From Lysobacter solisilvae (lineage in GTDB: Bacteria; Pseudomonadota; Gammaproteobacteria; Xanthomonadales; Xanthomonadaceae), in the NCBI RefSeq assembly GCF_016613535.2, contig NZ_CP071518.1, positions 3,596,001 to 3,660,000 on the forward strand: a stretch of DNA of 64,000 bases, given 5' to 3'. Below, one piece after another: positions 1 to 8,377 of the stretch. A program made the translations under genes and the position numbers. A model generated the notes under the pieces. The model worked only from the letters and a program-made list of their open reading frames with translations, was not told where the DNA came from and did not search any database. Every line of letters starts with the position of its first letter. Position 1 is the stretch's first letter.

Positions 1-1280
1 AGCCAGGATTCCAGCGCGGGAGCCACCGCCGCCTGCCGGTCCGGGTCATAGAACGCGTCGGCGAACGGCGCCGCCGAAGGCGCGGCGGGATCCACCCGCG
101 ACAGCGCGCGGAAGAACAGCGTCATGTCGGCCTGGCCGTCCTGCATCAGCGTGTGCAGCGCCTGGATCAGCTCGACATCCTCGTCCCGGCATTCGCGCAG
201 GCCCAGCTTGCCGGCGATATGGCCGCGGTCGGCCCGCGTGTAGGCGTCGGCATAGCGCTGCAGGCCTTCGTTGAGCCGGTCGACGCCGTCGAACAGCGGC
301 GCCAGCGCGGTGGCGAGCCGGGTCAGGTTCCAGAACGCGATCTTCGGCTGCCAGCCGAAGCGATACCGGCGGCCCTGCGCGTCGGTGGTGTTGGGCGTCC
401 AGTCGGGGTCGTAATCGTCGATCCAGCCGTACGGGCCGTAGTCGATGGTCAGCCCGAGGATGGACATGTTGTCGGTGTTCATCACCCCGTGGACGAAGCC
501 GACCCGCATCCAGTGCGCGACCATGACCGCGGTGCGCTCGCAGACTTCGCCGAACCACTGTCCGTACAGGGTCTCGCCCTCGCCGGACAGGTGCGGGAAA
601 TCGCGGCCGATGCAGAACTCCGCCCACTGGCGCAGCAGCGCGACGTCGCCGCGCGAGGACGGCAGCTCGAAGTTGCCGAAACGGATGAACGAAGGCGCCA
701 CCCGGCACACGATCGCGCCGGGCTCGGCCTTCGGGTGCCCGTCGTAGAACATGTCGCGCACCACGTCGTCGCCGGTGCCCACCAGGCTCAGCGCGCGCGT
801 GGTCGGCACGCCCAAGTGGTGCATGGCCTCGCTGCACAGGAATTCGCGGATCGAGGAGCGCAGCACCGCGCGGCCGTCGGCGGTGCGCGAGTACGGGGTC
901 GGGCCGGCGCCCTTGAGCTGCAGTTCCCAGCGCTCGCCCGCCGCGTTGATCGCCTCGCCCAGGGTGATCGCCCGCCCGTCGCCTAGCTGGCCGGCCCAAT
1001 GGCCGAACTGGTGGCCGCCGTAGTTCACCGCGAAGGGATCCATGCCGGGCAGCAGGGCATTGCCGCCGAAGACATCCGCGAAGGACCGCGCGGCGATGTC
1101 GTGCTCGTCGATGCGCAGCCGCGCGGCCATCTCGCGCGAATGCGCCAGCAGGCGCGGCCGCGCCACGGGCGTGGGTTCCACGCGTGACCAGGCCTGCGCG
1201 ACCTGACGGACGCGCGGGCCGGATTCGGGGTCACCCGGAAGTTCGCGCAGCAGCGCGTTGTCGAAGCGGAATTCCAGCAT
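1..1280 (-). CDS. selO: SelO/YdiU protein adenylyltransferase (C-terminus outside window)
   Basis: Reading leftward from ATG at 1280, the frame stays open to the window edge (426 codons). The product starts [19 protein letters not shown] and carries the SelO signatures [18 protein letters not shown] (about residues 88-105), [14 protein letters not shown] and [15 protein letters not shown]. SelO is a pseudokinase-fold enzyme that transfers AMP from ATP to protein Ser/Thr/Tyr in redox homeostasis (known for the family). Family length is about 480-520 residues, so roughly 70-90 C-terminal residues, including the region of the C-terminal Cys/Sec motif, lie before position 1. It does not appear as a complete ORF only because its stop is outside the window. 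No operon partner is visible; the next gene upstream is also leftward, about 90 bp away. Confidence 0.93.
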   Translation of the reverse strand, partial: MLEFRFDNALLRELPGDPESGPRVRQVAQAWSRVEPTPVARPRLLAHSREMAARLRIDEHDIAARSFADVFGGNALLPGMDPFAVNYGGHQFGHWAGQLGDGRAITLGEAINAAGERWELQLKGAGPTPYSRTADGRAVLRSSIREFLCSEAMHHLGVPTTRALSLVGTGDDVVRDMFYDGHPKAEPGAIVCRVAPSFIRFGNFELPSSRGDVALLRQWAEFCIGRDFPHLSGEGETLYGQWFGEVCERTAVMVAHWMRVGFVHGVMNTDNMSILGLTIDYGPYGWIDDYDPDWTPNTTDAQGRRYRFGWQPKIAFWNLTRLATALAPLFDGVDRLNEGLQRYADAYTRADRGHIAGKLGLRECRDEDVELIQALHTLMQDGQADMTLFFRALSRVDPAAPSAAPFADAFYDPDRQAAVAPALESW

Positions 1281-1373
1281 GGGGCCATGGTACGCGGCGG
1301 GGTGTGGAAGGCCCACCGCGCTGGCCGTGAAGCATCGCGACCTGGTCCGCGCGCGCTGCCGGCGCCATCGGGA

Positions 1374-1835
1374 TCACCACAGGTCGAACGTCAACCCCTC
1401 GCGCTCGTTGTCCCAGATCGTGCTCACCACCCACCAGCGGTCCTGCTCGAAGCACAGCTGGATGCTGTTGGCCCCGCGCTTGAGCAGCACGGACGAATCG
1501 GGCGCGGGCCGCGCCTCGTACAGGCTCCAGACGTGGGCGACCTGGCCGAAGCGTTCGATGCGATGGCCGATGTCGATCTCATGGAAGTCGTTCGCCGCGA
1601 AGAACGGCGTGACGTCCTCGATGTAGCGGTCCTGGGTGAACACCTGCGCGTGCGTGCCACCGTCGGGCTGCACCACCGTGCGCAGGCTCAGCGCCTCGGG
1701 CCGGTGGAGGAAGCGGAAGCGCGCCCAGTCGCGCGGCGCGCCGGCCGGCCCGGAGATGCACGCGTAGATGGCGCGGACCAGGCGGGGGATATCGCGGACA
1801 TCGTCGATCCATTCCTGCGGGATGGCGGTGTTCAT
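1374..1835 (-). CDS. NTF2/SnoaL-like small protein
   Basis: A 153-residue protein beginning MNTAIPQEWIDDVRDIPRLV. The size, an N-terminal helical segment and a curved-sheet-like C-terminal half with a VWSLYEARP stretch and the ending QDRWWVVSTIWDNER resemble the NTF2-like (SnoaL/DUF4440) fold. Such proteins act as small hydrolases, isomerases or ligand binders, so no reaction can be assigned. The start is supported by AAGGAG six bases upstream of ATG 1835. It is divergent from deaD, sharing a 104-bp intergenic region, and lies about 90 bp upstream of selO on the same strand; co-transcription with selO is possible but unproven. Confidence 0.75.
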   Translation of the reverse strand: MNTAIPQEWIDDVRDIPRLVRAIYACISGPAGAPRDWARFRFLHRPEALSLRTVVQPDGGTHAQVFTQDRYIEDVTPFFAANDFHEIDIGHRIERFGQVAHVWSLYEARPAPDSSVLLKRGANSIQLCFEQDRWWVVSTIWDNEREGLTFDLW

Positions 1836-1890
1836 GGCACTCCTTGAGGTGATGAAAAGGGCGTCGAGTCTTCGCTCGGCGGGGTGCCGC

Positions 1891-1896
1891 TACAAT
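1891..1896 (+). promoter_or_regulatory. Candidate -10 element for deaD
   Basis: TACAAT (5 of 6 matches to the sigma-70 -10) lies 44 bases before the deaD ATG, giving a leader of roughly 35-40 nt. No good -35 hexamer is seen 16-18 bases further upstream, so this is a weak call. Confidence 0.35.
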
Positions 1897-1939
1897 ACGG
1901 ACCCAGACCGGCCATCGCCGGCGCCAGCCTGAGGCCGCC

Positions 1940-4030
1940 ATGAGCGACCAAGTCCCCGCGGACGCAACGTCCGTCAAGTTCACCGACCTGTCCCTGCCCG
2001 AACCGCTGCTGCGGGCACTGACCGACGTCGGCTACGAGTCCCCCTCCCCGATCCAGGCCGCGACCATCCCGCCCCTGCTGGCCGGGCGCGACGTGCTGGG
2101 CCAGGCCCAGACCGGCACCGGCAAGACCGCCGCCTTCGCCCTGCCGATCCTCGCCCGGATCGACCCGGCCCAGGCCAGGCCCCAGGCCCTGGTGCTGGCA
2201 CCCACGCGCGAACTGGCCATCCAGGTCGCCGAGGCCTTCCAGAAATACGCCACCCACCTGCCCGGCTTCCATGTGCTGCCCATCTACGGCGGCCAGAGCT
2301 ACACCCCCCAGCTGGCGGCGCTCAAGCGCGGCGTCCAGGTCATCGTCGGCACGCCCGGGCGCGTGATCGACCATCTCAACCGCGGTTCCCTGGACCTGTC
2401 GCAGCTGCGCTGCCTGGTGCTGGACGAAGCCGACGAGATGCTGCGCATGGGCTTCATCGACGACGTCGAGGCCGTGCTGAAGAAGATCCCGGAGACCCGC
2501 CAGGTGGCGCTGTTCTCGGCCACCATGCCGCCGCAGATCAAGCGCATCGCCACGACCTACCTGCGCGATCCGGTCGAAGTGGCGATCAAGAACACCACCA
2601 CCACCGCCGCCAACATCCGCCAGCGCTACTGGGCCGTGAGCGGGGTGAACAAGCTCGATGCGCTCACCCGCATCCTGGAAGCCGAGCCGTTCGACGGCAT
2701 GATCGTGTTCTCGCGCACCAAGCTGGGCACGCAGGAGCTGGCGGACAAGCTGTCCGCCCGCGGCATCTCCGCGGCCGCCATCAACGGCGACCTGGACCAG
2801 AAGGCCCGCGAGCGCACCATCGCCCAGCTCAAGGACGGCAAGATCGACGTGCTGGTGGCCACCGACGTGGCCGCCCGCGGCCTGGACGTGGAACGCATCA
2901 GCCACGTGCTGAACTACGACATCCCCTACGACACCGAGAGCTACGTCCACCGCATCGGCCGCACCGGCCGCGCGGGCCGCAAGGGCGAGGCGATCCTGTT
3001 CGTCGCCCCGCGCGAACGCGGCATGCTGCGGGCCATCGAGCGCGCGACGCGCCAGCCGATCGAGCAGATGTCCCTGCCGACGGTGGAGACGGTCAACGAG
3101 CAGCGCGTGTCGAAGTTCCTCGGCCGCATCACCTCCGCGCTGGAAGCCCCCGACCTGGCGATGTTCCGCGACCTGGTCGAGCGCTACGAGCGCGAGAAGA
3201 ACGTCCCCGCGGTGGAGATCGCCGCCGCCCTCGCCAAGCTGGTCCAGGGCGAGATGCCGCTGCTGCTGCAGGCCATGGCCGAACAGCTGCGGCCGCCGCA
3301 TCGCGAGAGCGGTGCCTACAGCGGCGCCCGCGAAGGCGGCTTCCGCGAAGAAGGGCCCCGCGGCGGCTCGCGCGACGGCTTCCGCGAGTCCGGCCGCGAC
3401 GGCGGTTTCCGCGACAAGGGTCCGCGGGACCGTCCGGCGCGCGACGCCGACCGGCCGCGCGGCTTCGACCGCGACGCCGAGCGCCCGCGCCATGCCGACC
3501 GCGTGCCGCCGCGCTCGCCCGATACCTTCGCGCCACCACCCCGGCAGGACGCACCCCGCTACGACGCCCCACGGCACGACGCACCCCGCCATGACGCGCC
3601 GCCCGCGCAGTTCGCACCCAGCGGGCACAACGCCGGCGAGGGCTTCTTCGCCGACGACGCGCCGCCCGGCCCCAGCCGGCCGCGCGAGGAGCGCGCACCG
3701 CGTGGCGCGCCGGAAGCCGGCATGGAGACCTTCCGCATCGAGGTCGGCCACGTGCATGGCGTGAAGCCGGGCAACATCGTCGGCGCGATCGCCAACGAGG
3801 CCGAGCTGGAAAGCCGCTACATCGGCCGCATCGACATCCGCGACGACTTCAGCCTGATCGACCTGCCCGAAGGCATGCCGCGCGAAGTCATGGAGCACCT
3901 CAAGCGCGTGCGCGTGGCCGGTCAGCCGCTGCGCATCAGCCGTCCGGGCGAGGACGGCGGCCCGCGCCGGGCGCCCGGCATGGGCGGCCCGCGTCCGCCG
4001 CATCGCGGCGGGCCGCGCAAGCCGCGCTGA
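1940..4030 (+). CDS. deaD: DEAD-box ATP-dependent RNA helicase with DbpA-type RNA-binding domain
   Basis: A 696-residue helicase of the DeaD/CsdA type, which unwinds RNA during ribosome assembly and mRNA turnover, especially in the cold. Motifs in order: Q motif (SPIQAATIPP, about residue 35), Walker A AQTGTGKT (about 55), PTRELAIQV, DEAD in VLDEADEM (about 162), SAT (about 193), VATDVAARGLDV and HRIGRTGRAGR (about 337). The C-terminal domain from about residue 595 (TFRIEVGHVHGVKPGNIVGA) matches the DbpA RNA-binding module. Between about 455 and 595 is a low-complexity, R/D/G/P-rich linker with RDGGFRD and tandem DAPRHD units, likely disordered. The ATG has GAGG nine bases upstream. The gene is monocistronic by position; the next rightward gene starts at 5908. 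Confidence 0.95.
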   Translation: MSDQVPADATSVKFTDLSLPEPLLRALTDVGYESPSPIQAATIPPLLAGRDVLGQAQTGTGKTAAFALPILARIDPAQARPQALVLAPTRELAIQVAEAFQKYATHLPGFHVLPIYGGQSYTPQLAALKRGVQVIVGTPGRVIDHLNRGSLDLSQLRCLVLDEADEMLRMGFIDDVEAVLKKIPETRQVALFSATMPPQIKRIATTYLRDPVEVAIKNTTTTAANIRQRYWAVSGVNKLDALTRILEAEPFDGMIVFSRTKLGTQELADKLSARGISAAAINGDLDQKARERTIAQLKDGKIDVLVATDVAARGLDVERISHVLNYDIPYDTESYVHRIGRTGRAGRKGEAILFVAPRERGMLRAIERATRQPIEQMSLPTVETVNEQRVSKFLGRITSALEAPDLAMFRDLVERYEREKNVPAVEIAAALAKLVQGEMPLLLQAMAEQLRPPHRESGAYSGAREGGFREEGPRGGSRDGFRESGRDGGFRDKGPRDRPARDADRPRGFDRDAERPRHADRVPPRSPDTFAPPPRQDAPRYDAPRHDAPRHDAPPAQFAPSGHNAGEGFFADDAPPGPSRPREERAPRGAPEAGMETFRIEVGHVHGVKPGNIVGAIANEAELESRYIGRIDIRDDFSLIDLPEGMPREVMEHLKRVRVAGQPLRISRPGEDGGPRRAPGMGGPRPPHRGGPRKPR

Positions 4031-4165
4031 ATCCTGCGCGCCCTCCCGCATCGCGGGCGGGCGCCTTCCCGGCGTTTCTACTTCGCCGGCGCGGCCGGGC
4101 CGGCCAATGCCGGCACCCGCCGGCCGGCCAGGCCCGTGCGCATCACCGCTGCCGAACCGGTGACC

Positions 4166-4318
4166 TCACGCCGGCCAGGGCAGCCCCAGGTGCGGCGCCA
4201 GCAGCCAGTACAGGCCGAACAGCACCAGCGCCCACATCGCCAGCTTGAGCACGAAGCCGGCGACCTTGAAGGCGAAATACAGGCCGAGAACGATCAGGAT
4301 GATGCCAAGCCAGCTCAT
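4166..4318 (-). CDS. Small single-segment hydrophobic membrane protein (50 aa)
   Basis: A 50-residue ORF, MSWLGIILIVLGLYFAFKVA at the N-terminus and ending HLGLPWPA. It is almost wholly hydrophobic: one long or two short membrane segments around a central Lys. ATG 4318 is preceded by GGAG at five-base spacing. It lies 68 bp downstream of the dimethylargininase gene on the same strand, so the two may be co-transcribed. Tiny membrane proteins like this are widespread in related genomes and have no known function; I do not assign one. Confidence 0.65.
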   Translation of the reverse strand: MSWLGIILIVLGLYFAFKVAGFVLKLAMWALVLFGLYWLLAPHLGLPWPA

Positions 4319-4386
4319 GCGGACTCCGTTGCCCATGCGATGTCCGGGAGCGTAATCCGCGGACGGTGAAGTTGCGCTTGCCGCGC

Positions 4387-5160
4387 TCAGGCCGCCGCTT
4401 CGGCGAACACCAGGCTGCAGCAGGTGGTGGCGCCCTCGGCCTTCTGCAGTTCCGATACGTCCACCGTCACCACGTCGATGCCGGCATCCACCAGCCGCTG
4501 GTGCGTGCGCGGGAAGCCCGCGGGCATCACCACGCTGTCGCCGATGCGCAGGATGTTGGCGGCGTGTTCCTCGGACGGATCCACCTCGATGACGGTGAAG
4601 CCGGGGAACGAGGCGGCATCGACCCAGGCCGGCTGCAGCAGCAGGGTGTCGTCGCGCACCGCGGTGACGGCCGACTTCAGGTGCAGGCAGCCGCGGATCG
4701 GCACGGCGCGCACGGCGTAGCCGGACTGGCCCGCGAGTTTCGCCAGCTGCGCGATGCCGTCGGCGTTGCTGCGGCCGGACTGGCCGACGAACAGGGTGTG
4801 CCCGACCCGCAGGACGTCGCCGCCATCCAGCGTGCCGGGCGCCTCGATCGAACGCAGCGGGCGGTAGCGCGCCAGCAGCTCGGCGACGCTGGCGCCCTCG
4901 GCGCGGCGCGAGGCGGCGCCCGGCCGGGTCATGATCGCCACGTCGTCCAGCACCACCGCCACGTCCTCGACGAAGACCGCGTCGGGCATGTCCGGCTCGG
5001 CCTCCAGCGCCAGCACGCGGCACCCCAGGCTGGCCAGGGCGCGCTGGTAGGCGCGGTGCTGCGTCTGCGCACGTTCGATGTCGATGGGACTGCGCGCCAC
5101 GTGGGTGAGCTGGCAGTCGGCCAGCGTGGGACTGACGTCGCGGGTGATGGCGATGGGCAT
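4387..5160 (-). CDS. Dimethylargininase / NG,NG-dimethylarginine dimethylaminohydrolase (DDAH) family
   Basis: A 257-residue amidinotransferase-fold enzyme. Family members hydrolyse methylated arginines to citrulline plus methylamines; close paralogues can be arginine deiminase-like. Support: FVEDVAVVLDD (about residues 63-73, substrate-binding acidic loop), GTLDGGDVLRVG, RGCLHLKSAVT (catalytic His, about 160-170) and the near C-terminal nucleophile region in ATTCCSLVF. Start chosen at MPIAITRDVSP because this is where similarity begins. The same frame stays open upstream through the repeat array to 5934, which would add about 258 repeat-derived residues; I regard that as artefactual. No convincing Shine-Dalgarno sequence precedes ATG 5160, so the start is only moderately secure. 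Confidence 0.88.
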   Translation of the reverse strand: MPIAITRDVSPTLADCQLTHVARSPIDIERAQTQHRAYQRALASLGCRVLALEAEPDMPDAVFVEDVAVVLDDVAIMTRPGAASRRAEGASVAELLARYRPLRSIEAPGTLDGGDVLRVGHTLFVGQSGRSNADGIAQLAKLAGQSGYAVRAVPIRGCLHLKSAVTAVRDDTLLLQPAWVDAASFPGFTVIEVDPSEEHAANILRIGDSVVMPAGFPRTHQRLVDAGIDVVTVDVSELQKAEGATTCCSLVFAEAAA

Positions 5161-5253
5161 GGCGGGGACTTGAATGGAGGGAGCCGGCGGCGGATGCGCG
5201 CGCCGGCCGTTCCACGATAGTGCCGGCTGCGGGCGCTGGGAAGCGGCCCAGGG

Positions 5254-5833
5254 CCTTCCGGAATGTTCCCCGGTCTTCCGGAATCCACTTCGGGTGTTCC
5301 GGAATCCATTTCTGGTCTTCCCGAATCCTCTGCGGTCTTCCGGAATCCGTTTCTGGTCTTCCCGAATCCTTTTCCGGTCTTCCGGAATCCACTTTTGGTC
5401 TTCCCGAATCCTCTGCGGTCTTCCGGAATCCATTTCTGGTCTTCCGGAATCCATTTTTCGTCTTCCCGAATCCGTTTTTGGTCTTCCCGAATCCTCTGCG
5501 GTTTTCCGGAATCCATTTTTCGTCTTCCCGAATCCTTTTTCGGTCTTCCCGAATCCTCTGCAGCCTTCCGGAATCCTCCCCAGCCTTCCGGAATCCTCCA
5601 CAGCCTTCCGGAATCCTCCACAGCCTTCCGGAATCCTCCACAGCCTTCCGGAATCCTCCACAGCCTTCCGGAATCCTCCCCGGCCTTCCGGAATCCTCCC
5701 CAGCCTTCCGGAATCCTCCACAGCCTTCCGGAATCCTCCCCGGCCTTCCGGAATCCTCCCCGGCCTTCCGGAATCCTCCCGGGTCTTCCGGAATCCTCCG
5801 CAGCCTTCCGGAAGCCGCCCCGGTCTTCCCCTA
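5254..5833. repeat. Phased 20-21 bp tandem array of TTCC(G/C)GAA cores, 28 copies
   Basis: Core octamers start at 5256, 5276, 5297, 5318, 5338, 5359, 5380, 5401, 5421, 5442, 5463, 5484, 5504, 5525, 5546 and then every 20 bp from 5566 to 5806, followed by a degenerate copy at 5826. The left half (to 5546) has T-rich linkers, spacing of 20 or 21 bp and a mix of TTCCGGAA (palindromic) and TTCCCGAA cores, with a higher-order period near 83 bp (5338, 5421, 5504). The right half is near-perfect 20-bp repeats with linkers of the TCC(A/C)CAGCC type, suggesting recent expansion. It fills the intergenic space between the divergent dimethylargininase and flavoprotein genes. No stop codon falls in it, so all six frames are open. 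Function unknown. Confidence 0.95.
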
Positions 5834-5892
5834 CCCCCGCACGCCTCCAGCCCGGCCCGCGCGCCCTCCTCGCCCTGCCCGCCCCCGGCTCG

Positions 5893-5898
5893 CATAAT
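5893..5898 (+). promoter_or_regulatory. Candidate -10 element just upstream of the flavoprotein start
   Basis: CATAAT (5 of 6 matches) ends ten bases before ATG 5908. If used, transcription would start at about the ATG, giving a leaderless or near-leaderless mRNA, consistent with the absence of a Shine-Dalgarno sequence. No -35 match is visible. Confidence 0.3.
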
Positions 5899-5907
5899 CC
5901 CCACCCC

Positions 5908-7149
5908 ATGTCGCCCTCCTCCCCCGCGCTCCACTCAGTCGCCATCGTCGGCGGCGGCCCCGCCGGCCTGATGGCGGCCGAGGTCGCGCGCGCGGCCGGG
6001 CTGGAGGTGGACCTGTTCGAGGCCAAGGGGTCGGTGGGCCGCAAGTTCCTGATCGCCGGCAAGGGCGGTTTGAACCTGACCCACGGCGAGGACCGGCCCG
6101 GCTTCGATGCGCGCTATGGCGCGCGTGCGCCGGAGGTCGCGGCCTGGCTCGACGACTTCGACGGCGCCGCGCTGCGTGCGTGGGCCGCCGGCTTCGGCAT
6201 CGACACCTACGTGGGCACCTCGGGCCGCGTGTTCCCGATGGATCGCAAGGCCGCGCCGCTGCTGCGCGGCTGGGTGCGCCGCCTGCGCGACCAGGGCGTG
6301 CGCTTCCATGTGCAGCACCGCTGGACGGGCTGGAACGAGGACGGCAGCCTGCGTTTCGAAACGCCTGACGGCGCCCGCGCGGTGCACGTCGCGGCGACCG
6401 TGCTCGCGCTCGGGGGTGGCAGCTGGCCCGAACTGGGGTCGGACGGCGCCTGGGTGCCATGGCTGCGCGACGCCGGCATCCAGGTCGCCGCGCTGCAACC
6501 GTCCAACTGCGGTTTCGACATCGACTGGACCGCGCACTTCCGCGATCGCCACGCCGGCGCGCCGCTCAAACCGGTCGTCGCCCACTGGCAGGAGCTGGAC
6601 GGCCAGTGGCAGTCGCTGCAGGGCGAATGCGTGGTCAGCGCGCACGGCATCGAGGGCAGCCTGGTGTACGCGCTGTCGGCGACGCTGCGCGAACTCATCG
6701 AGCGCGATGGGCTGGCGCGCCTGGAACTGGACCTGGTGCCCGGCCGCGAGCTCGACCGGCTGCAGGCCGACCTGGCGCAGCCGCGCCGCGGGCGCAGCCT
6801 CAGCGAACACCTGCGCCGGCAGGCCGGCGTGACCGGCGCCAAGGCCGCGCTGCTGTACGAAGTGCTCGCCCGTCCGCAGCTGGAGGAGCCCGGCCGGCTG
6901 GCGGCGACGCTCAAGCGCCTGCCGCTGGTGCTGCGTCGGCCCCGTCCGATCGAGGAAGCCATCAGCAGCGCCGGCGGCGTGCGGCTGGAAGCGCTGGACG
7001 ACACGCTGATGAGCCGCACGCGTCCCGGCGTGTTCTGCGCCGGCGAGATGCTCGACTGGGAAGCGCCCACCGGCGGCTACCTGCTGACGGCGTGCTTCGC
7101 CAGCGGCCTGCGCGCCGGACGCGGTGCGGTGGCGCTTCTGCGTCGCTGA
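5908..7149 (+). CDS. NAD(P)/FAD-dependent oxidoreductase, HI0933/YhiN-like (TIGR03862-type flavoprotein)
   Basis: A 413-residue flavoprotein. The N-terminal dinucleotide-binding motif is VAIVGGGPAGLMAAEVARA (about residues 11-29) with the acidic end of the second strand at VDLFEAKG. The family signature GRKFLIAGKGGLNLTH follows, then VLALGGGSWPELGSDG (about 160-175), a helical middle domain, and the C-terminal FAD-contact segment FCAGEMLDWEAPTGGYLL. The HI0933/BaiN family is broadly conserved, but the physiological substrate of this branch is not established. The chosen ATG is the first giving a normal N-terminus; the frame continues upstream through the repeat array to 5263, adding repeat-derived residues with no family similarity. 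Confidence 0.88.
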   Translation: MSPSSPALHSVAIVGGGPAGLMAAEVARAAGLEVDLFEAKGSVGRKFLIAGKGGLNLTHGEDRPGFDARYGARAPEVAAWLDDFDGAALRAWAAGFGIDTYVGTSGRVFPMDRKAAPLLRGWVRRLRDQGVRFHVQHRWTGWNEDGSLRFETPDGARAVHVAATVLALGGGSWPELGSDGAWVPWLRDAGIQVAALQPSNCGFDIDWTAHFRDRHAGAPLKPVVAHWQELDGQWQSLQGECVVSAHGIEGSLVYALSATLRELIERDGLARLELDLVPGRELDRLQADLAQPRRGRSLSEHLRRQAGVTGAKAALLYEVLARPQLEEPGRLAATLKRLPLVLRRPRPIEEAISSAGGVRLEALDDTLMSRTRPGVFCAGEMLDWEAPTGGYLLTACFASGLRAGRGAVALLRR

Positions 7150-7221
7150 GCCGCCGCGTGCGCGGCGTGGCAAGGCGTCGGGCGTCGCGACAGGAAGAGA
7201 ACTTCGGCCCGCGCGGCTTCG

Positions 7222-8058
7222 CTACGCCGACCGCCGCCCCGACACCACCGGCACATGCCACACCGCGTAGTGCGGCGGCGTTTCGATGGCGTGGATGATG
7301 CTGTCGAAATCGCGGCGCACCGCGGCTTCAGGACGCTGTGAGGCCTGCGCCAGCACGCCGGTGTAGCCGTCCCGCCATGCACGCAGGATGCCGCCGAAGG
7401 TCGGGCGCGCGACGCGCAGGGTGTCCACGGTCAGGAAGTCCATGGCGATGTCGGTGAAACCGGCCGCTTCCAGCAGGGCCGGTGAATGCCGGCCGACGCG
7501 GCCATCGCAGCCGATGGAATCCAGGTACGCAACCGCGTTGCGGTTCCAGAACGCGTCGGGATCGAACGGGCCGTCCTCGCGCGCGATCACCGGCATGTGC
7601 AGCATGCCGTAGTCCTCCGAGAGCAGGTGCAGCCAGCCCGCGGGCCGCAGCACGCGGCGGATTTCCTTCAGCACCAGCGGGAAATCCGGCACCGCCTGCG
7701 ACATGTGGCGGCAGACGACCAGGTCGAAGGACGCGTCGGAATACGCCAGCGCGAAGGCGTCGCCCTGCGCGTACTCGATGCGCTCGGCGTACGCGGTGCT
7801 GTCGCGCCGCGCCAGCGCGAGATTGCCCTCGAGGATGTCGACGCCCACCAGCTGCGCCTGCGGATAGCGCTGCGCCAGGCGGCGGGTGATCTCGCCCGTG
7901 CCGCAGCCCAGGTCGAGGATGCGCAGCGCGCCGTCGAGACCGTAGCGGTCGAACAGCGGCGCTTCCTGCGGCCAGATCGCCTGCGCCTGGTGGGCCAGGT
8001 TGCGGGCCATGGACTCGTCGCCCATCTGCTCGGCCTGCGGATTGCGGTCCTCGTGCAT
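7222..8058 (-). CDS. Class I SAM-dependent methyltransferase
   Basis: A 278-residue protein with a complete Rossmann methyltransferase core: motif I ILDLGCGTGEITRRLAQ (about residues 47-63), motif II acidic residue in LVGVDILEGNL, the GDAFAL segment, motif IV in FDLVVCRHMSQAV and motif V in IRRVLRPAGWLHLLSED. This resembles UbiE/COQ5-like methyltransferases; the substrate cannot be read from the sequence. The start at MHEDRNPQAEQ is chosen because upstream codons run into the palindromic repeats at 8169-8445, which merely keep the frame open to 8556. It converges with the flavoprotein gene (72-bp gap). Confidence 0.82.
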   Translation of the reverse strand: MHEDRNPQAEQMGDESMARNLAHQAQAIWPQEAPLFDRYGLDGALRILDLGCGTGEITRRLAQRYPQAQLVGVDILEGNLALARRDSTAYAERIEYAQGDAFALAYSDASFDLVVCRHMSQAVPDFPLVLKEIRRVLRPAGWLHLLSEDYGMLHMPVIAREDGPFDPDAFWNRNAVAYLDSIGCDGRVGRHSPALLEAAGFTDIAMDFLTVDTLRVARPTFGGILRAWRDGYTGVLAQASQRPEAAVRRDFDSIIHAIETPPHYAVWHVPVVSGRRSA

Positions 8059-8168
8059 GGGGGACTCCACCGGGGCATCAGGACGATGGTAACGCCGCCC
8101 AAATGGCGCCGCCCGCGAACACGGTGCGGCGCCGCCGGGTGGCGGCCGGTCGCGCCGACCGCCCACCT

Positions 8169-8191
8169 CATAGGGCGGGTCTTGACCCGCC
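8169..8191 (+). repeat. Single REP-like palindrome
   Basis: A stand-alone copy of CATA followed by the near-perfect palindrome GGGCGGGTCTTGACCCGCC. It is the same 23-bp element that appears paired at 8223-8290 and 8378-8445. Confidence 0.85.
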
Positions 8192-8222
8192 GGCCCTGGC
8201 GGCGCCGCGCCAACCCGCAATC

Positions 8223-8290
8223 CATAGGGCGGGTCTTGACCCGCCGACGGTGGCGGCGTCGCGGGGTGGCGGGTCAAGACCCGCCCTATG
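8223..8290. repeat. REPIN-like composite: two inverted REP palindromes
   Basis: A 23-bp REP at 8223-8245 and its inverted copy at 8268-8290 flank a 22-bp GC-rich centre, forming a 68-bp inverted repeat bounded by CATAG and CTATG. It matches the second composite at 8378-8445 at all but one position (T versus C in the centre). This inverted-pair structure is that of REPINs, non-autonomous elements moved by RAYT (TnpA-REP) transposases; no RAYT gene is present in the window. Confidence 0.85.
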
Positions 8291-8377
8291 AGCACCAGGC
8301 CCTCGCGCCGTGGGCGATGCCGCGGGCGCACCGGCGCGATGTCAGCATCGCGGCCGGTCGCGCCGACCCGCGCAATC

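Noticed and set aside
1832..4051. A 739-codon ORF opposite deaD
   Set aside because: Shadow of the helicase gene with no recognisable domain.
5254..5833. CRISPR array
   Set aside because: The period is 20-21 bp with an 8-bp core and no unique spacers of 28-40 bp, and no cas genes are in the window.
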